Counted from the stretch's first letter, positions 34,349 through 43,150 are shown. The stretch is 64,000 nucleotides of DNA from Sandaracinaceae bacterium (GCA_019637095.1 JAHBWG010000008.1:62001-126000); one strand, 5' to 3'. Notes: a model not told the origin generated them from the sequence alone. Numbers and translations: made by a program.

Positions 34349-35611
34349 TCACTCGCGCGCGGGCGTCCCGCCGCCGAAGCGATCGGTGATCAGCTTCGGG
34401 ATGTCCACGCCGGTCGCCGCCTTGATCTGCTCGTTGGTGTGCACGAGCGACGTGGCGAGGTCGCCCTTGCCGTTGCCCGCGCCGCCGCCGATCACGGTGA
34501 GCTTGTCGACGCGGATGTCGCCGATCGTCCCGCTCACGCGCCGCAGCATGGGCACGAGCTTCTGCATCAGGAGCACGTCACGCCCGCTCGTCCCGCTGCC
34601 GCGGTAGGTCGAGGCGAGGCTCCCGAGCACCTCCGCGGTCGCGCGGCCCTGCTCGATGATCTCCGCGGCGGCCGCCTTCGCGTCCTCCTCGGCCTTCTTG
34701 CGCGCGGCCTCGGCCGGCTCGAGGACGTCGGCGCGCAGCTGGCGGCGCACCTGCTCGATGCGCGCCTCCTGCATGCCGATCTCCGCGGTCGACTGCGCGA
34801 TCTGCGCCTGCACCTCGGCGCGCTCCTCCGCGATCATCGCCTCGCGGCGTGTGGTCGCGTCACCGATGCGCCGCTCGTTGTCCTTGATGGCGACCTGGAT
34901 GCGCGCGTCGAGCTTCGCGAGCTCCGCCTCGCGCGTGTTGCGCCACTTCTGGATCTCCGCCTCGGCGCGCGCCTGCGCTTCAGCGACCTGCGCGCGCTTG
35001 CGGATCTCCGCGGACCGCATGCGGCCGATCGCGTCCAGGTAGCCGACGTCGTCGCTGACGTTCTGGATCTTCAGCGTGTCGAGCACGAGGCCGATGTTGG
35101 TCATGTCGTGCTCGGCCTCCTCGGTGAGCTTCTGCGCGAAGGCCTCCTTGTCCTGGTTGACCTGCTCGGGCGTCAACGTCGCCATGACACCGCGCAGGTT
35201 CCCCTCGAGGGTCTCGCGCGCGACCTTCATGATCTCGCCGCGCGACTTGCCGAGGAAGCGCTCGAGGCTGGCGTGGATGAGGGGCTCCTCACCCGGGACC
35301 TTCAGGTTCGCGACGCCCTGCACGGTCAGCGGGATGCCGCCCTTGGAGTACGCGCCGCGCACCTGCAGCTCGATGATCATGTTCGTCAGGTCCATGCGAT
35401 CGACGGTCTCGATCAGCGGGACCCGGATCGCGCGGCCACCCTTGATGATGCGGTAGCCGAGCGTGCGCCCGTCCGCGGCGCGGGCGCGGCCCGAGAACAC
35501 CAGCACCTCGTTGGGCTGGCAGACGTAGAGGATGTTCTTGATCAGCATGATCGTGGCCACGACCCCGATCACGAAGATCCCAGTGAGCGCGAGCAGTCCT
35601 GCGAAATCCAT
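34349..35611 (-). CDS. Flotillin-like SPFH protein (downstream copy)
   Basis: 420 residues. One N-terminal membrane helix (LLALTGIFVIGVVATIMLI), then the SPFH/band-7 domain beginning LYVCQPNEVLVFSGR, including ERFLGKSRGEIMKVARETLEG. A long Ala/Glu/Arg coiled coil (about 200-320) includes AQVAEAQARAEAEIQKWRNT and the conserved EPAEAARKKAEEDAKAAAAE. The C-terminal domain ends in a GG-rich tail. Flotillins form membrane microdomain scaffolds. It is the distal gene of an NfeD-flotillin-flotillin operon, three bases after the other flotillin stop. Confidence 0.93.
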   Translation of the reverse strand: MDFAGLLALTGIFVIGVVATIMLIKNILYVCQPNEVLVFSGRARAADGRTLGYRIIKGGRAIRVPLIETVDRMDLTNMIIELQVRGAYSKGGIPLTVQGVANLKVPGEEPLIHASLERFLGKSRGEIMKVARETLEGNLRGVMATLTPEQVNQDKEAFAQKLTEEAEHDMTNIGLVLDTLKIQNVSDDVGYLDAIGRMRSAEIRKRAQVAEAQARAEAEIQKWRNTREAELAKLDARIQVAIKDNERRIGDATTRREAMIAEERAEVQAQIAQSTAEIGMQEARIEQVRRQLRADVLEPAEAARKKAEEDAKAAAAEIIEQGRATAEVLGSLASTYRGSGTSGRDVLLMQKLVPMLRRVSGTIGDIRVDKLTVIGGGAGNGKGDLATSLVHTNEQIKAATGVDIPKLITDRFGGGTPARE

Positions 35612-35614
35612 GGC

Positions 35615-36940
35615 TCAGACCCCCCTCGGAGGAAGGACGGAGCCGCGCGAGGGCGCGCTCGGTCCCGGGTTGACGTTCGCGTCGCCGCTGAGGATGCCGG
35701 GCACGTCGACGCCGGTCGTCTCCTTCAGCGCGCGCATGACCTCGGCGACCATCCGCGGGTACGTCGCGGCGTAGCTGCTCAGCCCGCGGCCGTCGCCGTG
35801 GTCGAGCACGTGGACCTCGTGGACCTCGATGCTCTCGAGCTGGTCGACGACGGTGCCCACGATCTCCTCGAGGTGCTGGATGACGTAGAGCTCGCGCGCC
35901 TGCGGGCCCATCTCCTTCCAGGCCGAGCTCATCATGCGCAGGACCTCGACCGCCGCCTCGCCGTTGTGCCGCGTGGGCGCCGCGTGACCGACCGCGGCGA
36001 GCGCCGCCGCCTGCCGCGCGAACTCCGCGGGGATGACGACCTCCGCCGAGAGGCGCAGGTTCTCGAGCCGCGCGCGGATGTCTTGGAGCTCGCGCTCCGC
36101 CTCGGCGCGCGCCGTCTTGGCGGCCGCCTCGGCCTCGCGCTCGACCGCCGCGGCGCGGCCCTCGAGCTCGGCTTGCACGCGGCGCAGCTCGTTCTGCTTC
36201 TGCTGCACGACGAGCTGCGACTCGGCCTTCGAGACCTCGGCCGAGCGCGTCGCCTCCGCCTGCGCCTGCGCCGTCTCCTGCATCGCCTGGTTCTCGGCGT
36301 TCTCCGCGTCGCGCAGCGCTTGCGCGATCACCGGGCGACCGATCGACTCGAGGTACCCGGTCTGGTCGGAGACCGACTGGATCTTCAGCGTGTCGAGCTG
36401 CAGGCCGAGCTTGTCGAGGTCGTCCTCCGCCGTGTGGATGAGCTTCTCGGCGAACTTGAGGCGGTCCTCGTTGACCTCCTCCGGCGTGAGCTGCGCGAGC
36501 ACCTCGCGCAGCGCGCCCTCGAGCGTCTGCTGCGCGACGAGCTGGATCTCGCCGACCGGCTTGCCGAGGAAGCGCTCGATCGCGTTGCCGATCAGGCGCT
36601 CGTTGCTGTGGATCTTCACGTTCGCGATCGCGTGGATCTCGAGCGGGATGTTGCCGCTCGAGTACGCGTTCTGGACGACGACGTCGACCGGGATGAGCGT
36701 CATGTCGATGCGGTCGATCCGCTCGATGATCGGCACCTTGAAGGCGCGCCGACCGTGACGGACCACCCGATAGCCGAGCACCTGTCCGTCCTCGGCGGTG
36801 TAGCGCTTGCCGCTGAAGATCAGCGCTTCGTTCGGCCGCGCGATGTACAGCAGGTTTCGTGCGATGGCGACGAGCGCCAGGACGCCGACCGCGAAGGCCA
36901 GCGACCCGAGCACCACGAGCCAGACCAGGGGTATGTCCAT
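35615..36940 (-). CDS. Flotillin-like SPFH protein (upstream copy)
   Basis: 441 residues. Membrane helix VVLGSLAFAVGVLALVAIA near residue 9-28, SPFH domain LYIARPNEALIFSGKRY and ERFLGKPVGEIQLVAQQTLEG, long coiled coil from about 205 to 310, C-terminal domain ending DANVNPGPSAPSRGSVLPP. Clearly paralogous to the next gene in every domain (the shared ERFLGK, RETLEG/QQTLEG, TPE(Q/E)VN, and DTLKIQ(N/S)VSD segments) but divergent in the C-terminal third. Two non-identical SPFH proteins in tandem may form a hetero-oligomeric ring or cage, as with HflK/HflC. Confidence 0.92.
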   Translation of the reverse strand: MDIPLVWLVVLGSLAFAVGVLALVAIARNLLYIARPNEALIFSGKRYTAEDGQVLGYRVVRHGRRAFKVPIIERIDRIDMTLIPVDVVVQNAYSSGNIPLEIHAIANVKIHSNERLIGNAIERFLGKPVGEIQLVAQQTLEGALREVLAQLTPEEVNEDRLKFAEKLIHTAEDDLDKLGLQLDTLKIQSVSDQTGYLESIGRPVIAQALRDAENAENQAMQETAQAQAEATRSAEVSKAESQLVVQQKQNELRRVQAELEGRAAAVEREAEAAAKTARAEAERELQDIRARLENLRLSAEVVIPAEFARQAAALAAVGHAAPTRHNGEAAVEVLRMMSSAWKEMGPQARELYVIQHLEEIVGTVVDQLESIEVHEVHVLDHGDGRGLSSYAATYPRMVAEVMRALKETTGVDVPGILSGDANVNPGPSAPSRGSVLPPRGV

Positions 36941-37022
36941 CGTCTCTTCCTCTTCTCTCTCTCGCTCCCTCGGGAGGGATGCCCCCGCGGCGACGAAACG
37001 CCGCCGCTCACTCTGGCGTGCG

Positions 37023-37625
37023 TCAGCCCGCCTTCTTCGCGTCGAGCCGCGCGACGCGCGCGCGGTTGCCGTCCATCTCCACGATCAGGACCTCGTCGGC
37101 GCGGTTGCCGGCGGTGTCCTCGGCGACCCCCGTCGCCAAGAGATCGATGCTGTTGCCACCGATCTCCACACGGACCTTGCCCACGCGCTCGCCCTCGAAG
37201 GGCACGAGCACGCGCGCGGTCTTGCCGACGTAGTCGGTCGAGCGCACCGCCTCACCGGGCGCGTCCTTGCTCAGCTTGCGGATCAGCCAGCTCGCGCCGG
37301 TGCCGATCGTCGCGCCCATCCCCACCGCGAGCGCGAGGCCGATGAGCTCGTGGCTGACGAGCCCGAAGACGTCGAGCACGACGCCGGTGAGCCCGAAGAA
37401 CGCGAGGAAGAACGTCCAGAACCGCAGCGAGAGGAACAGGTAGAGGAACCCCGCGATGTCGCCGTGCGCGCCGACGTCGGCCTCTCCCGCGTCCGCGTCC
37501 GCGTCCGCGTCGAGATCCACCTCTGCGCTCGCCTCGGTGTCCGCGTCCTTGCCGCCGAGCAGGATCGACGCCGCGAGCAGGATGCCCCCGACGATGACGG
37601 AAAAGAGGTAGATGTAGAGGAGCAC
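37023..37625 (-). CDS. NfeD-like membrane protein with acidic insertion
   Basis: 200 residues from GTG at 37625 (VLLYIYLFSVIVGG). Three to four membrane helices; between the first and second lies an Asp/Ala-rich loop (EVDLDADADADAGEADVG). The C-terminal 90 residues form an OB-like domain: SSTDYVGKTARVLVPFEGERVG, VRVEIGGNSIDLLAT and DEVLIVEMDGNRARVARL, the NfeD/YqiJ signature. NfeD-OB proteins occur next to flotillins (yqiJ-yqiK in E. coli), where they contact the SPFH oligomer. It is the first gene of the three-gene operon, 82 bases upstream of the flotillin start. Confidence 0.88.
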   Translation of the reverse strand: MLLYIYLFSVIVGGILLAASILLGGKDADTEASAEVDLDADADADAGEADVGAHGDIAGFLYLFLSLRFWTFFLAFFGLTGVVLDVFGLVSHELIGLALAVGMGATIGTGASWLIRKLSKDAPGEAVRSTDYVGKTARVLVPFEGERVGKVRVEIGGNSIDLLATGVAEDTAGNRADEVLIVEMDGNRARVARLDAKKAG

Positions 37626-37788
37626 CGCGCTTCGTTTCCCCCGTCGTTCGGCCGCGTCGCCGAATCGAACTGGGCCGGAGCATAGGCCATTCCGACGATC
37701 GATGCTCGCGCATCCCGGTTTCGTCGCGGGCGCTCGGGATGCGCGCCACGCTTGACCGCGCGACCGGCTCGGGGGATAGCTCGGCCGC

Positions 37789-38421
37789 ATGGGTGAGCCC
37801 CTCGACCTCATGCGGAGCTCCCGCCTCGCGGCGGTCGTCTCCTCGCCCGATCGCGACGACCTGATCGCGCGCGCGCTCGCCGCCGCCAAGGGCGGCATCC
37901 AGCTCCTCGCCCTGCCGATCTCCGTCCCCTTCGTGGCGGAGATCGCCGCCGAGGTCGCGGACGCGGCCGACGTCACGGTGGGCCTGAGCGACGTGGTGCT
38001 CAGCGACCACCTCAACGTCGCGCTCGCCGCCGGCGCGGAGTTCGTGATCTCCCCGATCTTCGACCCGGAGCTCATCGAGACGGCGCGCGCGCGTGGGATC
38101 GACGTGCTGCCGTCGGTCGCGACGCCGAACGAGCTGCGCTCCGCGACGCGGACGCTCGAAGGTCCGATCGCGATCTCGCCGGCCTCCGGGCTCGGCGGTC
38201 CCGAGTACGTGGCGTGGCTCGCGCGCGCGTTCGGCGTTCGGGACCTCGTCGCGATGGGCGGGATCGGCTCGGACAGCGCGCCGCAGTACCTCGAGCGCGG
38301 CGCGATCGCGGTCGTCGTCGACAAGGGGCTCTTCCCCGACGAGCCGGACCCGGAGGCGAACGCGATCATCAGCGTGCGCGCCGAGGCGCTCGTCGAGCTC
38401 TGCGCCAGCGTCATCGTGTGA
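37789..38421 (+). CDS. KDPG aldolase-like TIM-barrel protein with missing catalytic residues
   Basis: 210 residues with the length and repeat pattern of KDPG/KHG aldolases (Eda). AGAEFVISPIFDPELIETAR matches the phosphate-site segment and LVAMGGIGSDSAPQYL the final glycine-rich loop. At the sites that carry catalytic Glu45 and Schiff-base Lys133 in E. coli Eda this protein has Ala: LEVTLR becomes LALPIS and KFFPAE becomes AISPAS. If the alignment is right, class I aldol cleavage is impossible. It may be a binding protein or a new enzyme on the same fold. Single gene, divergent from NfeD. Confidence 0.78.
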   Translation: MGEPLDLMRSSRLAAVVSSPDRDDLIARALAAAKGGIQLLALPISVPFVAEIAAEVADAADVTVGLSDVVLSDHLNVALAAGAEFVISPIFDPELIETARARGIDVLPSVATPNELRSATRTLEGPIAISPASGLGGPEYVAWLARAFGVRDLVAMGGIGSDSAPQYLERGAIAVVVDKGLFPDEPDPEANAIISVRAEALVELCASVIV

Positions 38422-38471
38422 GTCGCCGAGGCGTGCTCGACGGCGTCGGTGCGCCGATCGAGCGCTCTGGC

Positions 38472-39935
38472 TCACGCGCGCGCGAGCGCGTCGCGCGCGG
38501 CGGCGAGCTCGTGCGCGAGCGGCTCGCGCGCGGCGCGTCGCGCGAGCCAGCCGCGGAGCTTGAGCGCGAACACGACGACGAGCGCGAACGGCGCGAAGAA
38601 GAGCTGGACGGTGACGCCGATCAGCCACACGCCGCCGGGGACCTGATACTGCGCGAGCCACGCGTCGTTGCTGGTCGCCGCGCTGAAGAGACCGCCGGGC
38701 TGCTCGGCGAGCCGCGTGACCTGTCCCGCGCGATCGGAGCAGTACACCTCGATGTGGGACGTGGTGCTCCCGTTCACCGTGCTCGACCAGCTCTGGAAGT
38801 GGTAGGGGCCGCGGCAGTGGTCGCACACGCGCGGGCAGACGGCGCGGGCGTGTAGGCCGAAGAGCGGGTCGGTCTCGATGATCATCGACAGGACGCAGGT
38901 CCAGGCCGCGCCGAAGAGGAAGGTGATGAACGCGGTGCCGACGAGGAGCTGCCGGAACAGCTGCCCGAGCGGCGGATCGAGGTCGGCGATCCGGCGCTCG
39001 AGCTCGGTGACCCGCCTCGCGGTGGCCTCGCGCGCGGCGCGCCGCGCCGACTCGGCCGCGCGCTGCTCCACCGCGCGGAGCGCGCCCACGCAGAGGTGCA
39101 GCGGGCGGTGCGCCTCGATCGCGTAGCGCACGCGGTCGAGCCCCCACTGATCGACGAGCGCGCCGAGCTCCCCGATCGCGTCCTTCTGCCGCCCGAGGTG
39201 CTCGAGCGCGTCGAGGCGCAAGATCCAGCACGCGACCTCGCTCCGGTTCTCGAGCGGCACGTCCTCGCGCGTGAAGCCGAGGACCTCGACGACCTCGCGG
39301 TAGGCGCGGCGCGCGCTCGCGAGCGTCGCCTTGGCGAGCCGGTACGCGGTGTCCTCGGCGAGGTCGGTCGGGCGCGGGTTGACCGGCGCGAGCCACGCCT
39401 CGGCCGCCGCGAAGTCGCCCGCGCGCGCCGCCTCGCGCGCGAGCATGCAGCGCAGCACGTGGCGGTGCCCCGCGTCCGGCAAGAGCTCGACCGCCGTCTC
39501 GAGCGCCGCGCGGCGGTGCCGCTCCTCGAAGTGCGGCGTGAGCATCACCGTGAGGTGGAAGAAGCGCTCGCACACCGGGAACGACGGCGTGACGTCCATC
39601 TGCCCGCGCGTGTCGCGCCACGCCGCCTCCGCCTCGGGCACGCGCTCGCGCGGCAGGTGCCCGTCGACGAGCAGCGCGGCCACCGCTGGCGGGAGCGGCG
39701 CCGGCTGGAGGTCCTGCTGGCGCAGGCGCGCGAAGCGCTCGGACTCGCTGATCGACGCGGCCGCGCCCGCCTGCGCGGCCGACAGATCCGCGCTCTCGTC
39801 GCGGCGCGCGAACCGCGACGCGGCCTGGCAGTAGCCGCAGGTCACGCTCCCGCCGGCCGCCGGCGCCTCGACGGGCGCGCCGCACTTGCCGCAGGTGAGG
39901 ATCCGGAGGGTGTGCGAGTAGAGCGTGTGCCCCAT
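38472..39935 (-). CDS. Zinc-ribbon membrane protein with TPR-like middle
   Basis: 487 residues from ATG at 39935. Zinc ribbon at residues 15-36 (Cys15-x2-Cys18 and Cys33-x2-Cys36). A helical region (about 70-300) with TPR-like composition, including DVPLENRSEVACWILRLDALE, is followed by two membrane helices (LLVGTAFITFLFGAAWTCVL and WLIGVTVQLFFAPFALVVVF). Between them sits a second Cys cluster, AVCPRVCDHCRGP then EVYCSDRAG. Relatives of this layout are found in Sandaracinus-like genomes with unknown role. A broken segment homologous to residues 67-100 lies 10 kb away at 49714-49798. Confidence 0.8.
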   Translation of the reverse strand: MGHTLYSHTLRILTCGKCGAPVEAPAAGGSVTCGYCQAASRFARRDESADLSAAQAGAAASISESERFARLRQQDLQPAPLPPAVAALLVDGHLPRERVPEAEAAWRDTRGQMDVTPSFPVCERFFHLTVMLTPHFEERHRRAALETAVELLPDAGHRHVLRCMLAREAARAGDFAAAEAWLAPVNPRPTDLAEDTAYRLAKATLASARRAYREVVEVLGFTREDVPLENRSEVACWILRLDALEHLGRQKDAIGELGALVDQWGLDRVRYAIEAHRPLHLCVGALRAVEQRAAESARRAAREATARRVTELERRIADLDPPLGQLFRQLLVGTAFITFLFGAAWTCVLSMIIETDPLFGLHARAVCPRVCDHCRGPYHFQSWSSTVNGSTTSHIEVYCSDRAGQVTRLAEQPGGLFSAATSNDAWLAQYQVPGGVWLIGVTVQLFFAPFALVVVFALKLRGWLARRAAREPLAHELAAARDALARA

Positions 39936-40021
39936 CGGGCGCACAGGGTAACCCGGCGCGCCCACGTTGCCGACGCCCCGAGCGGGCTCGCGCGGATCGG
40001 GCCGGGTATGCTCGCTCGGCC

Positions 40022-40531
40022 GTGTCCTCGAGGTGTCACCTCGTCCTGGCCGTCCTCGTGCCACTCCTCGCCGGCTGCGGAGCTCGCTCGGGCCTCGACG
40101 CGCCGGACGGCGCGCTTCGGATCGACGGCGCGATCCCGATCGAGCCGGCGCCACATGATCGCCTGCGCGGCGTCTGGCGGTTCCACACCCTTCGCGCCCT
40201 CTGCGACACGCTCGCGCTCGCGTTCTGCGACGAGGACGTGCGCGTCCGGCTCTCGACCGACGATCTGTGCGACGGGGGAAACCCGATCGGCGCCGCGCCC
40301 TCGATCGCTCGTGTGACGTGGCTCGGCGAGACGGAGGCCCGCCTCGGGGTCGACTTCGAGGGTGAGGCTGCGACGCTACGCATCGCGCTGCGCGAGGCGC
40401 GCGATCCGCGCGACGACGAGCTCGAGCTCGTGGCCGCGGACGGCGCGGTCCCGGGCTTTCCGTGGACGAGCGGCGTCCGGGACGGGACCCTCGGCGCACG
40501 CCTGCCACCCGGCTTCATCGGCTGCGACTGA
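40022..40531 (+). CDS. Small lipoprotein
   Basis: 169 residues with a GTG start at 40022. Signal and lipobox: VLAVLVPLLAGC, Cys at 19. The mature domain has beta-strand rhythm (HDRLRGVWRFHTLRALCDTLAL, DEDVRVRLSTDDLCDGGNP, ARLGVDFEGEAATLRIALREA) and two Cys that may pair. No family recognised. Confidence 0.7.
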   Translation: MSSRCHLVLAVLVPLLAGCGARSGLDAPDGALRIDGAIPIEPAPHDRLRGVWRFHTLRALCDTLALAFCDEDVRVRLSTDDLCDGGNPIGAAPSIARVTWLGETEARLGVDFEGEAATLRIALREARDPRDDELELVAADGAVPGFPWTSGVRDGTLGARLPPGFIGCD

Positions 40532-40569
40532 CGCCTCGACGAGGAACGTCGCCGATGACGCGGCAGTGC

Positions 40570-40902
40570 CTACGGTCTGTTCGCGCGACTCGCCGGAGAT
40601 ACGGATGATGTCTCGCGGTCCGCGCACGGGACGATCTCCTGACATGCGATATCCCGCAGCCAGCGCTCCACTTGCTGTGGTGATGCGTCTCCGGCGAGCC
40701 CGTTCCAATAGCCGATGAGCCGTACGCCGTCCGTGCCCGGCACTCTCTGTGTGAGTAGCTGCGGGTCACCGTGCAGCTCCAAGCGGTCCTGGGTGAGCGG
40801 CAGGCGCGTTACGTCGCTCGAAGCGCTTTCAGTTGCGGCCGTCGAACACTCGACCAGTTGGATTCCTCGTTCGCCTATCGCCCTTCGAGCAGCGCGAGGC
40901 AC
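40570..40902 (-). CDS. Hypothetical protein in a convergent pocket
   Basis: 110 residues with a GTG start at 40902 that overlaps the upstream lipoprotein by 28 bases. Composition is sensible but its codons are less G/C-ending than those of its neighbours. The most protein-like stretch is LTQDRLELHGDPQLLTQRVP and VRLIGYWNGLAGDASPQQVE. No domain, signal or membrane helix. It may be an accessory of the CsgG-like lipoprotein or a relic. Confidence is low because the start is weak and the length is near the noise level. Confidence 0.4.
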   Translation of the reverse strand: MPRAARRAIGERGIQLVECSTAATESASSDVTRLPLTQDRLELHGDPQLLTQRVPGTDGVRLIGYWNGLAGDASPQQVERWLRDIACQEIVPCADRETSSVSPASRANRP

Positions 40903-41378
40903 GCGCGCTCACCGATCGCGAAGGGCTCGATCGAGATGAGGTCCGCCTGCCCCGCGTCGACGATGCGAAGCACGCTGCCGGAGCCTGCGGCGATCAGGCG
41001 GCCCGAGAGGTTCGAGACGTTGCCGGCCTCGGTCGGACGCACGCTGCCAGCGAGGAAGGCATCGACGCCGAGGAGCTCACCGAGCTGGCGATACCACCCC
41101 GGGCCGACCTCACCGCTCCGCTCGAGGCCTCGCTCCCGCAGCATCGCGTCGACGCGCTGGCGCTCGACCGCGCGCACGCCCGCGCGGAAAGCGCCCGCCG
41201 CGCAGCCATCGCCGACGCGCCCCGACACGTCGGCGTCGCCCGAGTCGAACCCGAGCACCGCGACCGAGGTCGGGGCCGCAGCGCGCCCACCCGGCCCGTC
41301 GATCACGCGCAGCGAGACGCCACCGCAACCCACCGCCGCGAGCGCGCAGGAGAAGACCGCGTTCCGCCACCCGGTCAT
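40875..41378 (-). CDS. CsgG-like small lipoprotein (copy 1, inverted)
   Basis: 167 residues. Lipobox CALAAVGC near 18. The rest aligns throughout with the two plus-strand neighbours: TSVAVLGFDSGDADVSGRVG, GCAAGAFRAGVRAVERQRVD and YRQLGELLGVDAFLAGSV, with the C-terminal IGERACLALLEGR. The pattern AVxxxExxR...LGELLGVDAxLxGSV resembles the nucleotide-independent alpha/beta domain of CsgG/LpoB. These are probably periplasmic or outer-membrane lipoproteins of an envelope complex. It is divergent from copies 2 and 3 across a 59-bp gap. Confidence 0.8.
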   Translation of the reverse strand: MTGWRNAVFSCALAAVGCGGVSLRVIDGPGGRAAAPTSVAVLGFDSGDADVSGRVGDGCAAGAFRAGVRAVERQRVDAMLRERGLERSGEVGPGWYRQLGELLGVDAFLAGSVRPTEAGNVSNLSGRLIAAGSGSVLRIVDAGQADLISIEPFAIGERACLALLEGR

Positions 41379-41437
41379 CCAGCCGAGGATACCACCCGGC
41401 TTGTCGCGGCGACAGACGTGGCGCTAACGTCGCGTGC

Positions 41438-41926
41438 ATGACGAGATGGGGCCGGGGAATCCTCGTCGCCGTGCTGCTCGCGGCGGGGTGCGGTGGAATC
41501 CAGATCACACGCGGTTCCCCACCGCCCGGGCCCATCACGGCCGTCGCCGTGCTGGACTTCGAGAGTCAGGACGAGTCGCACGCCGCAGGAGCCGCCGACG
41601 GGTGCGTGATGGGCGTGCTCGAAGCGGGCATGCGCGCGATCGAACGCCGCCGGGTCACCGAGATGATGCAGGAACGCGAGGCGTCGCGCTCGGGGGAAAT
41701 GGGCGCAGACTTCTATCGACAGCTCGGGGAGATGCTCGGCGTCGAGGCCTTCCTCGTCGGCAGCATCCAGCAAGAGCTGGGGGAGCCGGGCAGCGTCGTG
41801 GTACGCCTCGTCTCGGCCGTGACCGGCGACATCCTCCTCGTGTACTCGCAGGGCTCCCGCCGCGGAGGTCTTCAAGCCAGCGACAAGGGACGCAACGCGT
41901 GCCGCGAGCTCCTGCGGGCGCTCTGA
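41438..41926 (+). CDS. CsgG-like small lipoprotein (copy 2)
   Basis: 162 residues, lipobox VAVLLAAGC with Cys at 18. Same domain as copy 3: ITAVAVLDFESQDESHAAGA, GVLEAGMRAIERRRVTEMM, EMGADFYRQLGEMLGVEAFL, VVVRLVSAVTGDILLVYSQG and ACRELLRAL. The domain matches the CsgG family core, which in curli systems forms the outer-membrane pore but in short versions forms soluble or lipid-anchored domains. It is followed 44 bp later by copy 3, an evident tandem duplicate. Confidence 0.82.
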   Translation: MTRWGRGILVAVLLAAGCGGIQITRGSPPPGPITAVAVLDFESQDESHAAGAADGCVMGVLEAGMRAIERRRVTEMMQEREASRSGEMGADFYRQLGEMLGVEAFLVGSIQQELGEPGSVVVRLVSAVTGDILLVYSQGSRRGGLQASDKGRNACRELLRAL

Positions 41927-41970
41927 ACGCTGTTGCGAGGCCGGGAGGGGCTGGTCTAGCCTGCGGTCGC

Positions 41971-42462
41971 ATGACGAGATGGGGGTGGATGTTCCTCGTC
42001 GTCGCGCTGCTCGCGGCGGGGTGCGGGGGGTTACGAGTCACGCGCGGTCAGGCCGCGCCGGGGCCGATCTCCACGGTCGCAGTGCTCGAGTTTCAGAGCC
42101 AGGACGCCTCGCACGCCGCAGGCGCGGCCGACGGCTGCCTCGAGGGTGTGCTCGAGGCGGGCGTACGCGCGGTCGAGCGACGGCGCGTCGCCGAGGTGAT
42201 GCAGGAGCGCGAGGAGTCGCGTTCCGGCGAGATGGGCGCGGAGTTCTACCGGCAGCTCGGTGAGATGCTCGGCGTGGACGCGTTCCTGATCGGCAGCGTG
42301 CAGCAGGGTGGGTTCGGGACGCCCGGCAACGTGGTCGTGCGCCTCGTGTCGGCGGCCACCGGCGACATCGTGATCATGGGCTCGCAAGACAGTGGCGTGG
42401 GCGGGCCCACCGCGAGCGACAAGGGCCGCACCGCCTGCCGCGAACTCATTCGCGCGCTCTGA
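41971..42462 (+). CDS. CsgG-like small lipoprotein (copy 3)
   Basis: 163 residues, ATG at 41971, lipobox VVALLAAGC. Nearly collinear with copy 2, with the same MTRWG start, the same HAAGAADGC segment, and a different turn (QQGGFGTPGNVVVRL versus QQELGEPGSVVVRL). Its last 17 bases overlap the convergent TPR gene. The Met-Thr-Arg-Trp-Gly start and identical spacing show recent duplication of the whole gene. Confidence 0.82.
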   Translation: MTRWGWMFLVVALLAAGCGGLRVTRGQAAPGPISTVAVLEFQSQDASHAAGAADGCLEGVLEAGVRAVERRRVAEVMQEREESRSGEMGAEFYRQLGEMLGVDAFLIGSVQQGGFGTPGNVVVRLVSAATGDIVIMGSQDSGVGGPTASDKGRTACRELIRAL

Positions 42463-43150
42463 CGAGGAAGCCTAGCAGGACCGCGAGGACCGCGAGCGCG
42501 AAGTACTCGCCGGTACCGCGGCCCGCGGAGCCGGTCGCCCGGCACGACGCGCACCCGCCGCGCGGAGCGCCGCCAAGTGGCACTCGCTCTCGCAAGTCGA
42601 CTCGTCGCATCTCACCGGCCGCAAGCGAGAGCTCGACCGTGACGCGCCCACCCGCACCCTCGGCGACGAGCGTGTGGTTGCCGGGACGCACGAGGTAGGA
42701 GGCCGGCGCCGCGAGGGCGTGCCGCACCTCGTCGATCGTGATGCGCTCGAAGCCCTGGGCCCCGACCACCGCGATCCGAGCCGACGACTCCCGGATGCGA
42801 TCGAGCGCTTGGTTCGCCTGGTGCGACCACTCGGCATCCTCGCCGGCCTCTTGGAGGTACCTGCGGAACAGGCGGTCTGCCTCGTGTACGCGGCCGAGCC
42901 CCTCGTGCACGACGGCCAGGTTGTACGTGATGCGCGGCGTATGCTGGAGCGCGTCGGCGTGCTGGAAGTGATCGAGCGCGGTCTGGTAGCGGCCCTCCGC
43001 GTACGCGGCCGCGCCCGCGTCTAACGCGGCTTGCGCACCGGGGCTCAGGGACTGCGCCGCGCTTGTCGATTCGCAAAGGAAGCTGACGACAATCAGTAGC
43101 GTCGCGAGCCCGGTGGGAACACGGTACGATGACCTTCGATGTCGGGGCAT
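42446..43150 (-). CDS. TPR protein with C-terminal membrane tag resembling MYXO-CTERM
   Basis: 234 residues. Signal-like helix VPTGLATLLIVVSFLCES near residues 11-30, then one or two TPRs (AYAEGRYQTALDHFQHADA, NLAVVHEGLGRVHEADRLFR), a PEGA-like beta domain (PASYLVRPGNHTLVAEGAGG), and a tail: Gly-Gly-Cys-x2-Cys, then a hydrophobic segment YFALAVLAVLLGFLVRAR. That Cys-containing motif followed by a helix and Arg is reminiscent of the MYXO-CTERM surface-sorting signal. The ATG at 43150 lies inside the divergent kinase gene by 12 bases, which is unusual; no nearer good start is visible. Confidence 0.68.
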   Translation of the reverse strand: MPRHRRSSYRVPTGLATLLIVVSFLCESTSAAQSLSPGAQAALDAGAAAYAEGRYQTALDHFQHADALQHTPRITYNLAVVHEGLGRVHEADRLFRRYLQEAGEDAEWSHQANQALDRIRESSARIAVVGAQGFERITIDEVRHALAAPASYLVRPGNHTLVAEGAGGRVTVELSLAAGEMRRVDLRERVPLGGAPRGGCASCRATGSAGRGTGEYFALAVLAVLLGFLVRARE

